A program made the translations under genes and the position numbers. Source: Anthropogastromicrobium sp050944455 (GTDB lineage: Bacteria > Bacillota > Clostridia > Lachnospirales > Lachnospiraceae). Taken from it: a stretch of DNA of 64,000 bases. The notes beneath the pieces were generated by a model. The model saw only the letters and a program-made list of their open reading frames with translations. It had not been told where the DNA came from and ran no database searches. Location: positions 20,446 to 84,445 of the forward strand of contig JBMNRC010000012.1 of assembly GCA_050944455.1 (NCBI GenBank), given 5' to 3'. Below, piece by piece: positions 33,989 to 43,603 of the stretch; the first letter of the stretch is position 1; the number at the start of each line of letters is the position of its first letter.

Positions 33989-35419
33989 TCACTTTGCGTC
34001 GTCTGTCCTGCCCGAACCGGAACCCGTGTGAAGTTTTGCAAGATTCTGAACCCAGATTCCCTTTTTCACCAGGATGAAGCCGATCAGGCACTTGATCAGC
34101 TCCGTGGACTGAACCAGCGCATACATCGGCAGGATGGGAAGGTCCGTGCAGCGGACAAGAAACATCAGGAACGGGATGCTGGCGATCCAGACGAACGCGC
34201 TGTCGAACAGGAAGGTGATCAGCGTCTTCCCGCCGGACCGGATTGTAAAATAGCAGGCGTTTTCAAACGCGTACATCGGCGAGAAGGCTCCCGCAATCAT
34301 GATCAGACCGGAAGCCATGTGCCGCACTTCCTCCGTGGTGTTGTAGATCCGCGGGAAGAACGGCGCTATCGCGATCTCCAGAAGGCCGGTGCCTACGCAA
34401 AGCGTCGTGGAGAAAAAGATCAGTTTGCGCGCGTAATCCCGGGCTTTTTCCATCTCCCCCGCCCCGAGCAGCTGTCCGAGGATAATCGCGATCGCGTTTC
34501 CCATCGCGATGAACGCGATGTTGAATACATTGGAGATGGTCTGGGAGATGTTGAGCGCGGCGATGACGGTCAGCCCGCGCAGGGAGTAGTTCTGCGTGAG
34601 CACGGTCATACCGCCGGCCCACAGCGTCTCGTTGGCCAGCAGCGGAGCTCCCTTGACCGCCATCGTCTTCGCCAGCTTCAACGGAACCTTCGGGCTCCGG
34701 TACACTCCGACGATGTATCTGTTGCGATCGGCGTGCCTGTGCGTCCAGATCACCAGGATGCCGAGCTCCACAAAGCGGGAAATCACGGTAGCCGCCGCGG
34801 CTCCGGGAGCGCCGTAAGCCGGCGCGCCGAGTTTTCCGTAAATCAGCACCCAGTTGCCGAACAGGTTGACCAGAACCGCGGCAATTCCCGCGTTCATCGG
34901 GACAACCGTCTCGCCGGTTTCACGCAGCGTCCCGGAATACACCTGCGCGATCGCGAAGGGAACAATGCCCAGCAGCATGACCTGCAGGTAGGAGTGCGCC
35001 CAATGGAAGGTATCCTCAACGTCAGCCGCGCTGCCGTCGCCCTTGAGGAAGGTCCGGATCAGGGTGTCCCCTCCGAAGCAGAAAATCAGGATCCCGATCA
35101 GGGAGAGCGCCAGCGAGATATAGAGTTTGAAGCGGAACGTGTAACGCACGGCCTCGTCGTCCCCGCTGCCGTAAAACTGCGCGGTGAAAATGCCGATGCC
35201 GGCCAGCCCGCCGAACACGCACAGATTGAAGACAAACAGCAGCTGGTTGACGACGGAAACGCCCGACATCTGGTTGGTCCCGACGAGACCGATCATGATG
35301 TTGTCCAGCATGGATACGAAGTTGGTGATTCCATTCTGGACCATGATGGGAACCGCTACGCCCAGGACATACTGATAAAATTTCCGGTCACCGATCAGCC
35401 GGTGTTTCTGGTTCTGCAT
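33989..35419 (-). CDS. MATE-family multidrug/metabolite exporter
   Basis: 476 residues with about 12 membrane helices in two similar halves, an antiporter that uses Na+ or H+ to expel small molecules. The N-terminal part has the family pattern FYQYVLGVAVPIMVQNGITNFVSMLDNIMIGLVG and QLLFVFNLCVFGGLAGIGIFTAQFYG. The substrate is unknown. The ATG is preceded by AAGGAATTG. It lies 131 bp downstream of the dihydrouridine synthase gene with no clear promoter between, so may be co-transcribed. It ends before a terminator. Confidence 0.92.
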   Translation of the reverse strand: MQNQKHRLIGDRKFYQYVLGVAVPIMVQNGITNFVSMLDNIMIGLVGTNQMSGVSVVNQLLFVFNLCVFGGLAGIGIFTAQFYGSGDDEAVRYTFRFKLYISLALSLIGILIFCFGGDTLIRTFLKGDGSAADVEDTFHWAHSYLQVMLLGIVPFAIAQVYSGTLRETGETVVPMNAGIAAVLVNLFGNWVLIYGKLGAPAYGAPGAAAATVISRFVELGILVIWTHRHADRNRYIVGVYRSPKVPLKLAKTMAVKGAPLLANETLWAGGMTVLTQNYSLRGLTVIAALNISQTISNVFNIAFIAMGNAIAIILGQLLGAGEMEKARDYARKLIFFSTTLCVGTGLLEIAIAPFFPRIYNTTEEVRHMASGLIMIAGAFSPMYAFENACYFTIRSGGKTLITFLFDSAFVWIASIPFLMFLVRCTDLPILPMYALVQSTELIKCLIGFILVKKGIWVQNLAKLHTGSGSGRTDDAK

Positions 35420-35550
35420 AAAGCAACAATTCCTTTCTGTCTGTCTGTTCTCTGGTATTCTCCTGATATTTTGATTTTTTTCCTTCAGATGGCGGAACTG
35501 ATGGCCAAAGCTTTCCGCCGCGATTCTCTGTCCCGTTTTTCAGCGGCCGG

Positions 35551-36498
35551 TCAGATGCAGATCTCCGCCTCCCGGAAAAACTCATTGACCGCCGCTGTAT
35601 ACCCGTCCCGCGACGAAGCCTGCCGGATCCGCCGCAGGGCCTTTTCTCCTCCGCTGAAGCTCTGCGAAAGATAGCCCCACTGCTGTTTCAGTTTGTCCAG
35701 GCACGAATTGAACTCCGGGATCTCCCTCAGCTGGTTTTCGGTATAGCGCTCCATCCACTCGCGGGCCTCGGCCGCGGTGAGTTTCGCGCCTCCCCTGATT
35801 TCGCGCACAAGGGCCGGGTTGCGCAGAAGCCCCCGGCCGATCATGACGCACTCAAGGCCCGGGAATCCGGCTTCCATTGCCGCCGCGTCAGCCGGCGTCC
35901 GCACGTCCCCGTTATAGACAAGCGGGATCCTGCTGTGCCCGAAGGCATACCGGAAGGCGTCCAGGTCCGGCTGTCCCGCGTACTGCTGTTTCTGTGTACG
36001 CGGATGAAGAATCCAGCTGCTCAGCGGATACCGGTTCAGCAGTTCCGTGAGCGCCGGGAGGCCGGAGGAGCCGCCGGGCCCGAGCCGTGTCTTGACAGAA
36101 AGGCGGACCCGGGCGGATACCGCGGATTCAAAAAAGCCGGAAAGAAGCGCTTCCAGCCGCTCCGGCTCCGCCAGCAGGGCGGCTCCGCGGTGTTTTTTCA
36201 CAACCGTTCCGGAGGGGCACCCGAGATTGAGGTTGACCTCCCGGTAACCGTATCTCTCCAGCATTTCACACGCCGCGGCCAGTTCGTCCGCCCGGTTGGT
36301 CATCACCTGGGGAATGAGAGGGACGCCCTTGTTGTTCTCCGGCAGCAAATCCCTTTTCTCCCGCGCTCTCAGTCTCAGAGCCGGATTCAGCTCGATGAAT
36401 GCCGTATAGTAGGCGTCGATCCCGGGAAACATCTCATGATGGGTATTCCGGAACGGATACCCCGTAACGCCTTCCATCGGCGCGAAAACATACTGCAA
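35551..36498 (-). CDS. dus: tRNA-dihydrouridine synthase
   Basis: 315 residues, an FMN enzyme that reduces uridines in the D-loop of tRNA using NADPH. Motifs: APMEGVTGYPFRN at the N-terminus (FMN), catalytic Cys in NLNLGCPSG, SVKTRLG, the WILHPRTQKQQYAG block and the phosphate site VYNGDV ... MIGRGLLRNP. The C-terminal helical tRNA-binding domain follows. Sequence features suggest the COG0042 group with DusC-like brevity; the exact modified position is not clear. The ATG at 36498 has AAGGAAAC upstream. Confidence 0.92.
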   Translation of the reverse strand: MQYVFAPMEGVTGYPFRNTHHEMFPGIDAYYTAFIELNPALRLRAREKRDLLPENNKGVPLIPQVMTNRADELAAACEMLERYGYREVNLNLGCPSGTVVKKHRGAALLAEPERLEALLSGFFESAVSARVRLSVKTRLGPGGSSGLPALTELLNRYPLSSWILHPRTQKQQYAGQPDLDAFRYAFGHSRIPLVYNGDVRTPADAAAMEAGFPGLECVMIGRGLLRNPALVREIRGGAKLTAAEAREWMERYTENQLREIPEFNSCLDKLKQQWGYLSQSFSGGEKALRRIRQASSRDGYTAAVNEFFREAEICI

Positions 36499-36610
36499 GG
36501 AAACCTCCTCTGCCGGCGGTGCCGCCGGACGGGCGCGCGGGCTTCAGGTTCAGACTTTCCCGGACGTGTATATGTCGGCTGTCCGCAAAATAGCCTGTAC
36601 AGGCAATTTC

Positions 36611-38881
36611 TCAGTCTTCCCCGGACGCGTAAATGATGGACTGCAGCGTGGGGATGGTGTAGCTCATATCCGGAATCAGGATCTCATTGCTGATCGTATA
36701 ATATCCGTCAAACGGAATCCTGACCTCCTCCAGGTCCCAGCTGAGATAAGACGAAAGCTTCATCACCTGGCTCAGAATCTCATTGCTGTCCATGTTATGA
36801 GTAATGTATGGCAGAACGGTATAGATGAAATTCGCGGCTTCCGTGACGCCCATGCTCTTCAGGCTGGAAAAGAGTGACGACAGGACCTCTCGCTGTCTGG
36901 AGGTCCGCTCGAAATCGGAATTGCCGACATAGCGGATTCTTGCGTAGGCGACCGCCTGCTCCCCGTCCAGATGCGTCAGGCTTCCGTCGTCGCTGCCCGT
37001 CAGACCCATATCCAGGTAAGAGGCTTCGGCGTTGCTGAGCTGAACGTCGACGCCGCCGGCGAGGTCGATGATCTCCGCCAGGGAATTGAAATCCACCGAC
37101 GCGTAGTTGTCTATCTGTACCCCGTAATTGGACTCCAGCGTCGATACCAGAAGAGGGCCTCCGCCGATAGCGTGGGCCGCGTTCAGTTTGCGGACGCCGA
37201 CTCCCTCAATATCCGCGTAAAGGTCGCGCATGAACGAAGTCATGTAGATCGTATCGGTGTACGAATTGAACGTCAGGAGGATCATCGCGTCGGAATTGCC
37301 GTACCAGTTGTCCTGGCGGCGGTCGGAGCCGATCAGGAGCAGGTTGAACGTTTTTTCCGCAACCGTCTGCTGGCTCGCGTCCATGGACGGCGTATCGGCG
37401 ACCTCAACCGCGATGGCGCTTTCCTCCTCCGGGGAGAGCGTAGCTATATCGGCAGTTTCATTTTCAGCATCTTCCGCCGAACCGTATTCCGCGTAAATCA
37501 CGCCGGTATTGACGGTCACATCAGAGTCGGGGACGTAATTCATTCTCCCGACAACAACCCGGAAAGCCGCATACAGAGCCGCGGCCAGGATTGCCAGGAT
37601 AATCAGGATGATCAGGATGACTTTGAGGAAGGTATGCTTCTTTTTCCCCTTTCCGCGTCTGCCCGATCCATGCTTCCCGCCGGAATCATCCCCGCTGCCG
37701 TTATTCCCGGCGGCCTCCGGTCCACCGGCCTCATCCGGGTATTTCCCGTCGGCAGGTCCGGATCCCCCGGATCTGTCCGGATTCCCCGGGTTTTCGGGCT
37801 CCCCGCTGTTCCCGTTTCCGCCTTTTTCGGAATGATCCGCTTCCGCGTCCCGGGAAAGCAGGCCGCTGTCCGCCTGGCTGTCACTTCCGGCAGCCGTCTC
37901 CTGTTCCGCCTTGCCCGCCGGGCCTGCGTCCGCTTCTTCCTCGGTCTGAGAATCCCCGGGTTCCGGCCGCCTGAAGCCGTCCCCGTCATTTTCTGAAGTT
38001 TCCGGCTCAGCTGCGGCGACGTGATCTCCGCCATCACCGGAATTCTCACCCGCTGTGATTTCTCCGGCAGAATTCCCTGAGCAGACTCCTGCACTGTCTT
38101 CCGCGCCGTCAGGATTTTCGCCCGCAGCTTCACCGGAAATTTCCCCGGGGCTGTTCTGCGCGGCCGCAGGGTTTTCGCCCGCGGAGCCGGCTTCGGCAGT
38201 TTCGTCTCCCTGTGCCGCATCCGGCTCTTCGACGATCGTGCCGTCGGCCATGATCATTTTTCTTCTGATTCTTCTGGCAGGCTTCCCTGTTGAAGGTCTG
38301 GAAAAAGCGCTGTTTTCTGAAGTTTCCCCGGCAGAATTCCCGGCAGCCGCTCCCGCGGGTTCCGCTGTCTGTCCCACGGTTTTCTCCGCTTCCCCCGCGG
38401 AGTTTCCGCTTTCCGCTGCCGATGGCTCAGCGGCCTCTTCCGCGGTACTTTCCGCCGCGGACTCCTCCGCTTCTCCCGCGGAGTTTCCGCCGGATATCCC
38501 TGCTGATTGCCCGGCATCCTCTTCTGCCGCTGACGGCTCCGCTGTTTCTTCAGCAGAGTTTTCATCAGCCTCCATGGCAACCTGCTCAACGTCATTTTCC
38601 CCAGGGATTTCTGCGGCGTGTACAGCATCGCCCTGCTCAGGATTCACCTCTGTTTTTTCCGCGGTTTCATTGTTCTCACCGGCCCGTTCCGCTGTTTCCC
38701 CGTTAACTCCGGCCTGGTCCGCCTCCGCGTTTTCGCCGGCGTCTGCGGTCTGCTCCGCGGGCTGCCCGTCCGGTCCGGTTTCATCGTCCGCATCGACATC
38801 CACTATATTGTCAGCGTACCGGGAAAATCTTTCGTCCCGCCTGTAGACTGTGCCTTCCCGGCCTTTCTCATTATCGTTCAT
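36611..38881 (-). CDS. LytR-CpsA-Psr (LCP) glycopolymer ligase with giant acidic N-terminal tail
   Basis: 756 residues. LCP proteins transfer wall teichoic acid or capsule-like polymers from lipid carriers to peptidoglycan. The C-terminal extracellular LCP domain (about 510-756) has FNLLLIGSDRR, GNSDAMILLTFN, SFMRDLY, LNAAHAIGGG, the SVDFNSLAEIIDLAGGV block and YARIRYVGNSDFERTSRQ. One membrane helix (about 418-442) precedes it, after a KGKKK basic patch. The first 415 or so residues would be cytoplasmic and are low-complexity Glu/Ala/Gly/Asp-rich with irregular GENSAGE-like repeats; normal LCP proteins have 20-100 residues there. I use the ATG at 38881; a GTG one codon earlier is also open. 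The promoter is at 39010-39039. Confidence 0.9.
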   Translation of the reverse strand: MNDNEKGREGTVYRRDERFSRYADNIVDVDADDETGPDGQPAEQTADAGENAEADQAGVNGETAERAGENNETAEKTEVNPEQGDAVHAAEIPGENDVEQVAMEADENSAEETAEPSAAEEDAGQSAGISGGNSAGEAEESAAESTAEEAAEPSAAESGNSAGEAEKTVGQTAEPAGAAAGNSAGETSENSAFSRPSTGKPARRIRRKMIMADGTIVEEPDAAQGDETAEAGSAGENPAAAQNSPGEISGEAAGENPDGAEDSAGVCSGNSAGEITAGENSGDGGDHVAAAEPETSENDGDGFRRPEPGDSQTEEEADAGPAGKAEQETAAGSDSQADSGLLSRDAEADHSEKGGNGNSGEPENPGNPDRSGGSGPADGKYPDEAGGPEAAGNNGSGDDSGGKHGSGRRGKGKKKHTFLKVILIILIILAILAAALYAAFRVVVGRMNYVPDSDVTVNTGVIYAEYGSAEDAENETADIATLSPEEESAIAVEVADTPSMDASQQTVAEKTFNLLLIGSDRRQDNWYGNSDAMILLTFNSYTDTIYMTSFMRDLYADIEGVGVRKLNAAHAIGGGPLLVSTLESNYGVQIDNYASVDFNSLAEIIDLAGGVDVQLSNAEASYLDMGLTGSDDGSLTHLDGEQAVAYARIRYVGNSDFERTSRQREVLSSLFSSLKSMGVTEAANFIYTVLPYITHNMDSNEILSQVMKLSSYLSWDLEEVRIPFDGYYTISNEILIPDMSYTIPTLQSIIYASGED

Positions 38882-39009
38882 CACTTACCCCGCCCTGATT
38901 CCTCTGATTAATCCTGTTCTGCTCCGGTTTATCCCCCGGCTGTCCGTTTCGTGCGTTTTTGATGGTTATCCAATATTTTCCTCCGGCAGCCGCGGCCGGA
39001 GTCTGTGAT

Positions 39010-39039
39010 ATTATAATCCACGGCAATTTTGCCCGTCAA
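39010..39039 (-). promoter_or_regulatory. Promoter of the LCP gene with spacer dyad
   Basis: TTGACG (39039..39034), 18 bp, TATAAT (39015..39010). The spacer half next to the -35 is a GGCAA-TT-TTGCC dyad (39022-39033). The leader is about 120 nt; the remainder of 38882-39210 shows no gene. Confidence 0.7.
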
Positions 39040-39210
39040 CTCGTTCTGTCGGCGGATTCCAACGCGGGCGCCGAATTACAGCGGCGCTGCCCGGTCCGGG
39101 CATGCGGATTCCCGCGCGGTGCCGGAAATGCGCGCTCCGCGGGGCTGCTTCCGGCAGGCGGCAAACCGGGCGCCGCGGGATCATCCGGAACTTCCGGGAC
39201 AGGAAGCCGC

Positions 39211-39251
39211 AAAACAGCCGGGGCAGACGATTTTCATCTGTCCCGGCTGTT
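39211..39251 (-). terminator. Terminator of the acyl-CoA ligase-iorAB operon
   Basis: A 14-bp stem (ACAGCCGGGACAGA with one G-U) and a 9-nt loop, followed by TTTTGC on the minus strand, 23 bp past the iorB stop. Confidence 0.8.
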
Positions 39252-39273
39252 CGATTGATTCAGTTTATGGAGG

Positions 39274-39927
39274 TCATTTTTCCGGCGTGACCGGCTCTTC
39301 GTACTCCCTGCCGAGAGCGAAAGCTTTCCGGTTCATCTCCCGGAACTTTTCCGGCACCACGGCGTCCAGCGCGGCAAGCCATGCTTCCTCCGGAAAATCA
39401 AAATACCGGGAGAGCCTGCCGACCAGCACGATATTCACGCATCTGGCCGAACCGGCCTGCTCCGCCAGGGAAAGGCAGTCCATCGCGTCGACAGCCGCGC
39501 CGGCAGCCCGCATCTTGGTGACGAGCTGATCAGGGTAGGCCGCGGCGCCGGTGATCACCGGCATCGGGTTGATCTTCTGCGTGTTGGTGATCAGCTGCCC
39601 GTCCTTTTTCAGGTACGGCAGCCATCTGGCCGCCTCCAGCAGTTCAAACGACAGGATGTAATCCGCCTCTCCCTTCTCGATCAGGGGGGACGCCACGTCC
39701 GACCCATACCGCACATAAGTGACCACGCTTCCGCCGCGCTGGCTCATTCCGTGAACTTCCGAGACCTTGACATCGTACCCCTCGTTCAGGAAGAGCCGCC
39801 CGAGCAGCCTCGAAGCCAGAAGAGTTCCCTGCCCGCCGACGCCGACGATCATGATATTCACCGTATCCGACGCCCGGTCCGCCGGGCTGATGGCTGCCGG
39901 ATTTCCGTCTTTCACTGATTCCATCAT
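39274..39927 (-). CDS. iorB: Indolepyruvate:ferredoxin oxidoreductase, beta subunit
   Basis: 217 residues. Gamma-type 2-oxoacid oxidoreductase domain with the start VNIMIVGVGGQGTLLASRLLG and the conserved EVHGMSQRGGSV. Together with IorA it converts aryl pyruvates (indolepyruvate, phenylpyruvate, hydroxyphenylpyruvate) and CoA to aryl-acetyl-CoA plus CO2 and reduced ferredoxin. Its ATG lies two bases past the iorA stop, so translation is coupled. It is the last gene of the operon. Confidence 0.93.
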   Translation of the reverse strand: MMESVKDGNPAAISPADRASDTVNIMIVGVGGQGTLLASRLLGRLFLNEGYDVKVSEVHGMSQRGGSVVTYVRYGSDVASPLIEKGEADYILSFELLEAARWLPYLKKDGQLITNTQKINPMPVITGAAAYPDQLVTKMRAAGAAVDAMDCLSLAEQAGSARCVNIVLVGRLSRYFDFPEEAWLAALDAVVPEKFREMNRKAFALGREYEEPVTPEK

Positions 39928-39929
39928 CT

Positions 39930-41777
39930 TCAGGCTTTCTCCTCTCCTGTCTTCATATGATCAAGGTCGTACTGCGAGTACGCCGGCTGCAGCGGCGCGC
40001 GCGGATTTCCGTCCGCGTCCACAATGGCCCCGAAACGGCACATCTGCTGGCAGACGCCGCATCCGACGCACTGGGTCGCGTCGATCGCGGAGCACGGGCG
40101 GGACGCGCTGCCCTGCGCTTCCTCCCGCTTCACCAGGGAGATGGAGGGGCAGCCGATCTTCATGCAGGCCCTGCAGCCGACGCACCTGGACGGATCCACG
40201 CGGAACGGCTTTCTGTGCTTCACGTATTTGAGCAGAACGCACGGCCGGCGGCTGATGATCACCGAGGGAGCCTGGACGGCGAGCTCCTCCGTGACAACCC
40301 GGTCGCAGGCCTCCAGATCATAAGGGTCGACGACGCGGACCCTCTCCCTTGGGAACCCCATGGCCATGCAGAGCTGCTCCAGGTCGATTCTCCCCGCCGG
40401 CTCGCCCCTGAGGTTGTAGCCGGTCGTCGGATTCTGCTGGTGCCCGGTCATACCCGTGATCGAGTTGTCCAGGATGATCGACACGGAATTGCTCTCATTG
40501 TAGGCGATGTTGGCCAGGCCGGTCATGCCGGAATGCATGAACGTGGAATCGCCGATCACGCCGACGGTTTTCCGCTCCGCCTCCGCTCCCCTCGCCTTGT
40601 TGAACCCGTGCATGCCCGACAGCGACGCGCCCATGCACACATTCAGGTCCATCGCGTTGAGCGGGGCCACCGCGCCGAGCGTGTAGCATCCGATGTCCCC
40701 GTAAACCATGCAGTTATGCTTTTTGAGCGTGTAGAACAGCCCGCGGTGAGGGCAGCCGGAGCACATGAGCGGAGGGCGGGCCGGAATCGGATCATCCACC
40801 GCCATGCTTTCCCTTTCCGGTATTCCGCAGCATTTCGCGACGATCCGCTGGGAAAACTCATCCACCATGGGGAAAAGCGACTTCCCTTCCACCGCGATTC
40901 CGATCTGCCTGCAGTGGTTTTCGATGACCGGGTCCAGTTCCTCGATCACCAGCACACGGTCCACCGAAGCGGCGAAATCGCGGATTTTTTTCACCGGCAT
41001 CGGCCAGGCCATGCCGAGCTTCAGGATGCTGTATTTCCCGCCGAATACCTCTCTGGCATACTGGTAGGAAGTTCCGGAGGTGATGATGCCCACGCTGCGG
41101 TCCGTCCCGGGAAGGATGAAATTGACCGGATCGGTTTCCGCCAGCTCCGTGAGAGCCTTCGTACGCTCCTCCACGCGGTAGTGGGCGCGCTTTGCCTGCG
41201 CCGGCATCATCACGCGCTCCTGGTCTTTCACATAGGGAAGCAGTTCTCTCTCCTCGCGCTCGCCGGTCTCGACAACGCTCTGGGAGTGGGAAATCCGGGT
41301 GCAGAGACGCAAGAAAACCGGCGTGTGAAACTTTTCGGAGAGGTCAAAAGCCTTCACGGTGAAGTCCCGGGCCTCCCGCGAATCCGACGGCTCCAGCATC
41401 GGGACCTTGGCGGCAATCGCGTAATGACGGGAATCCTGCTCGTTCTGCGACGAGTGCATGCCGGGATCGTCCGCGACGCAGATCACAAGGCCGGCGTTGG
41501 CGCCGATATAGGAGATTGAGAACAGGGGGTCCGCCGCAACGTTCAGGCCCACATGCTTCATGCAGGATGCTGCGCGCTGCCCGGCAAGGCTCGCGCCGAA
41601 AGCCGCCTCCAGGGCGACTTTCTCGTTCGGAGCCCACTCGCAGTATATCTCATCGTATTTCGCCGCCTCCTCCGTTATCTCGGTGCTCGGAGTTCCCGGA
41701 TAGCTGGAGACGAATCCGCACCCGGCCTCGTACAGGCCGCGGGCTGCGGCTTTATTTCCCAACATCAGTTCTTTCAC
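39930..41777 (-). CDS. iorA: Indolepyruvate:ferredoxin oxidoreductase, alpha subunit
   Basis: 615 residues. Order: N-terminal pyrimidine-binding domain (LMLGNKAAARGLYEAG, SSYPGTPSTEI), a middle domain, a thiamine-diphosphate-binding domain (about 360-510; GDIGCYTLG, GDSTFMHSG) and a C-terminal ferredoxin domain with two 4Fe-4S motifs, CVGCRACMKIGC and CVGCGVCQQMC. It carries out the oxidative decarboxylation of aryl pyruvates during amino-acid fermentation. I choose the GTG at 41777 (VKELMLGNK) because AAGGAACG lies seven bases before and the usual family start is MKELMLGN. It lies 46 bp after the acyl-CoA ligase gene. Confidence 0.95.
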   Translation of the reverse strand: MKELMLGNKAAARGLYEAGCGFVSSYPGTPSTEITEEAAKYDEIYCEWAPNEKVALEAAFGASLAGQRAASCMKHVGLNVAADPLFSISYIGANAGLVICVADDPGMHSSQNEQDSRHYAIAAKVPMLEPSDSREARDFTVKAFDLSEKFHTPVFLRLCTRISHSQSVVETGEREERELLPYVKDQERVMMPAQAKRAHYRVEERTKALTELAETDPVNFILPGTDRSVGIITSGTSYQYAREVFGGKYSILKLGMAWPMPVKKIRDFAASVDRVLVIEELDPVIENHCRQIGIAVEGKSLFPMVDEFSQRIVAKCCGIPERESMAVDDPIPARPPLMCSGCPHRGLFYTLKKHNCMVYGDIGCYTLGAVAPLNAMDLNVCMGASLSGMHGFNKARGAEAERKTVGVIGDSTFMHSGMTGLANIAYNESNSVSIILDNSITGMTGHQQNPTTGYNLRGEPAGRIDLEQLCMAMGFPRERVRVVDPYDLEACDRVVTEELAVQAPSVIISRRPCVLLKYVKHRKPFRVDPSRCVGCRACMKIGCPSISLVKREEAQGSASRPCSAIDATQCVGCGVCQQMCRFGAIVDADGNPRAPLQPAYSQYDLDHMKTGEEKA

Positions 41778-41823
41778 GGATCGTTCCTTTCCTGCCGTCC
41801 GGCAGACCGTCTGTGCCGGCGGA

Positions 41824-43485
41824 TTACTGTTTCGCTTCACCCGTATCCTGAAGGCTGATCTCGCGCGCGACCAGCTTATCCACGCCGTAGCGCCTGCGCA
41901 GAAGCGGTTTCTGGATCTTGCCGGTCGCGTTGCGCGGCACATCGGCGAAGATGATTTTTCTGGGTCTCTTGTAGCGGGCCAGAGCATTGCAGTAGTCCAG
42001 GATCTCCTCCTCCGTCGCCGTCATTCCCTGCTTGAGCTGGATGACGGCTCCGGGAATTTCGCCGAGACGTTTATCCGGCAGCCCGATCACCGCGACGTCG
42101 TGGATTTTCGGATTCGTGTGCAGAAAATCCTCGATCTCCACCGGATAGATGTTCTCGCCGCCCATGACGATGACGTCCTTTTTGCGGTCGATCAGGTAAT
42201 AGAAGCCGTCCTCGTCCTGGAGCGCCACGTCCCCGGTTTTGAGCCAGCCGTCGCCCGGGAGCACTTCCCTCGTGGCTTCCGGGTTCTTGTAGTAGCAGAC
42301 CATGACGCCGGGCCCTTTGACGCAGAGTTCCCCGGCCTGGCCCCGCTTCACTTCCTGATAGTTATCATCGACGATCTTGCATTCCCAGCGGTAGCCCGGA
42401 ATGCCGATCGCGCCGGCCTTGCCGTCATGCCCGATTCCCAGATGCACGCATCCGGGGCCGGTGGATTCGGACAGGCCGTAGTTGGTGTCGTACTGCTGGC
42501 CCGGGAAATAATCGTGCCAGTGCCTGACGAGGGACGGGGGAACCGGCTGCGCGCCGATATGCATCAGGCGCCACTGGCTGACTTCGTAGTCGGAAAGCCT
42601 GATATCGCCGCGGTCCAGCGCGTCCAGGATGTCCTGGGCCCACGGAACCAGCAGCCACACGATGGTGCATTTCTCCTCGGAAACCGCGCGGAGGATGATA
42701 TCCGGTTTTGTCCCGGTGAGCAGCACCGCTTTGCCGCCCGCCATCAGGCTTCCCATCCAGTGCATCTTGGCGCCGGTGTGATACAGCGGCGGAATGCACA
42801 GAAAGACGTCGTCATGCTGTGTCAGGTGATGCTTCTGCTCCATCTCGGCCGCCTGCGTCAGCGAGCGGTGCTTGTGCAGGATCGCCTTGGGGAACCCGGT
42901 CGTCCCGGAGGAGAAATAGATGGCGGCGTCATCATCGTCCGTCAGCGGAATGAGCGGAGCCTTGCTGGAATAATCCGCCACCAGATCGTGGTAATCGTCC
43001 GCGAAGGTCGGGCAGTTCGCGCCGACGTAGATCAGCAGGCGTCCCCGGCTGAACTTCTCCTCGATCGCCTCGATGCGGCCTATGAACTGCGGCCCGAAGA
43101 ACAGCACTTCCACATCAGCCAGATCCGCGCAGTACTGGATTTCATCCGACGAGTAGCGGAAATTGAAGGGTACCGCGACGGCGCCCGACTTGAGAATGCC
43201 GAAATAGATCGGGAGCCATTCCAGGCAGTTCATCATCAGGATGGCGACTTTCTCGCCCTTTCTCACGCCCTTGTCGAGCAGCATGTTCGCGACGCGGTTG
43301 GCTTTCTCGTCGAAAACGCTCCAGGTGATCTGGTGGCGGAAAGGCCGGTCCGAAGTCGGCTGGATCAGCGAATAATCCTTCCAGGTGATCTTCCGGTTTT
43401 CCGGCATCCCGTAATTGAGCTCGACCAGGGCAGTCTCGTCCCCGTACAGTTTTGCGTTTTTTTCCAGTACATCAGTAATCGGCAT
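41824..43485 (-). CDS. Acyl-/aryl-CoA ligase (class I adenylate-forming)
   Basis: 553 residues. It activates a carboxylic acid through an acyl-AMP and makes the CoA thioester, or runs in reverse to harvest ATP from an acyl-CoA. Motifs: P-loop YFSSGTTGFPKAILH, YGLSESTGP, the hinge Asp in LKTGDVALQDEDG, and the catalytic Lys region RYKRPRKIIFADVPRNATGKIQ. As first gene of an operon with iorA and iorB, it probably acts on the arylacetyl-CoA made by Ior, giving arylacetate and ATP (inference from context). The ATG follows AAGGATCTGTC. Confidence 0.88.
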   Translation of the reverse strand: MPITDVLEKNAKLYGDETALVELNYGMPENRKITWKDYSLIQPTSDRPFRHQITWSVFDEKANRVANMLLDKGVRKGEKVAILMMNCLEWLPIYFGILKSGAVAVPFNFRYSSDEIQYCADLADVEVLFFGPQFIGRIEAIEEKFSRGRLLIYVGANCPTFADDYHDLVADYSSKAPLIPLTDDDDAAIYFSSGTTGFPKAILHKHRSLTQAAEMEQKHHLTQHDDVFLCIPPLYHTGAKMHWMGSLMAGGKAVLLTGTKPDIILRAVSEEKCTIVWLLVPWAQDILDALDRGDIRLSDYEVSQWRLMHIGAQPVPPSLVRHWHDYFPGQQYDTNYGLSESTGPGCVHLGIGHDGKAGAIGIPGYRWECKIVDDNYQEVKRGQAGELCVKGPGVMVCYYKNPEATREVLPGDGWLKTGDVALQDEDGFYYLIDRKKDVIVMGGENIYPVEIEDFLHTNPKIHDVAVIGLPDKRLGEIPGAVIQLKQGMTATEEEILDYCNALARYKRPRKIIFADVPRNATGKIQKPLLRRRYGVDKLVAREISLQDTGEAKQ

Positions 43486-43578
43486 GACAGATCCTTTCCC
43501 TTGCGCACTTTCTTTTCCCTTTTCTGTTTTGAAACCGCGGGCCGGTCCGCCGGCTTTCCGCCAGTTTCGGTGCGCAAC

Positions 43579-43594
43579 GCGTTAAAGCGTTAAA
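43579..43594 (-). repeat. Tandem TTTAACGC repeat near the transcription start
   Basis: Two exact 8-bp copies of TTTAACGC (minus strand) lie 10-25 bp downstream of the -10 of the acyl-CoA ligase operon, followed by AACGCGTT overlap. A possible operator. Confidence 0.45.
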
Positions 43595-43603
43595 CTGTCT
43601 GTT

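Noticed and set aside
36593..36604. GCCTGTACAGGC palindrome as the terminator of the LCP gene
   Set aside because: The stem is only four base pairs once a loop is allowed and the T run is short (TATTTT); not strong enough to call.
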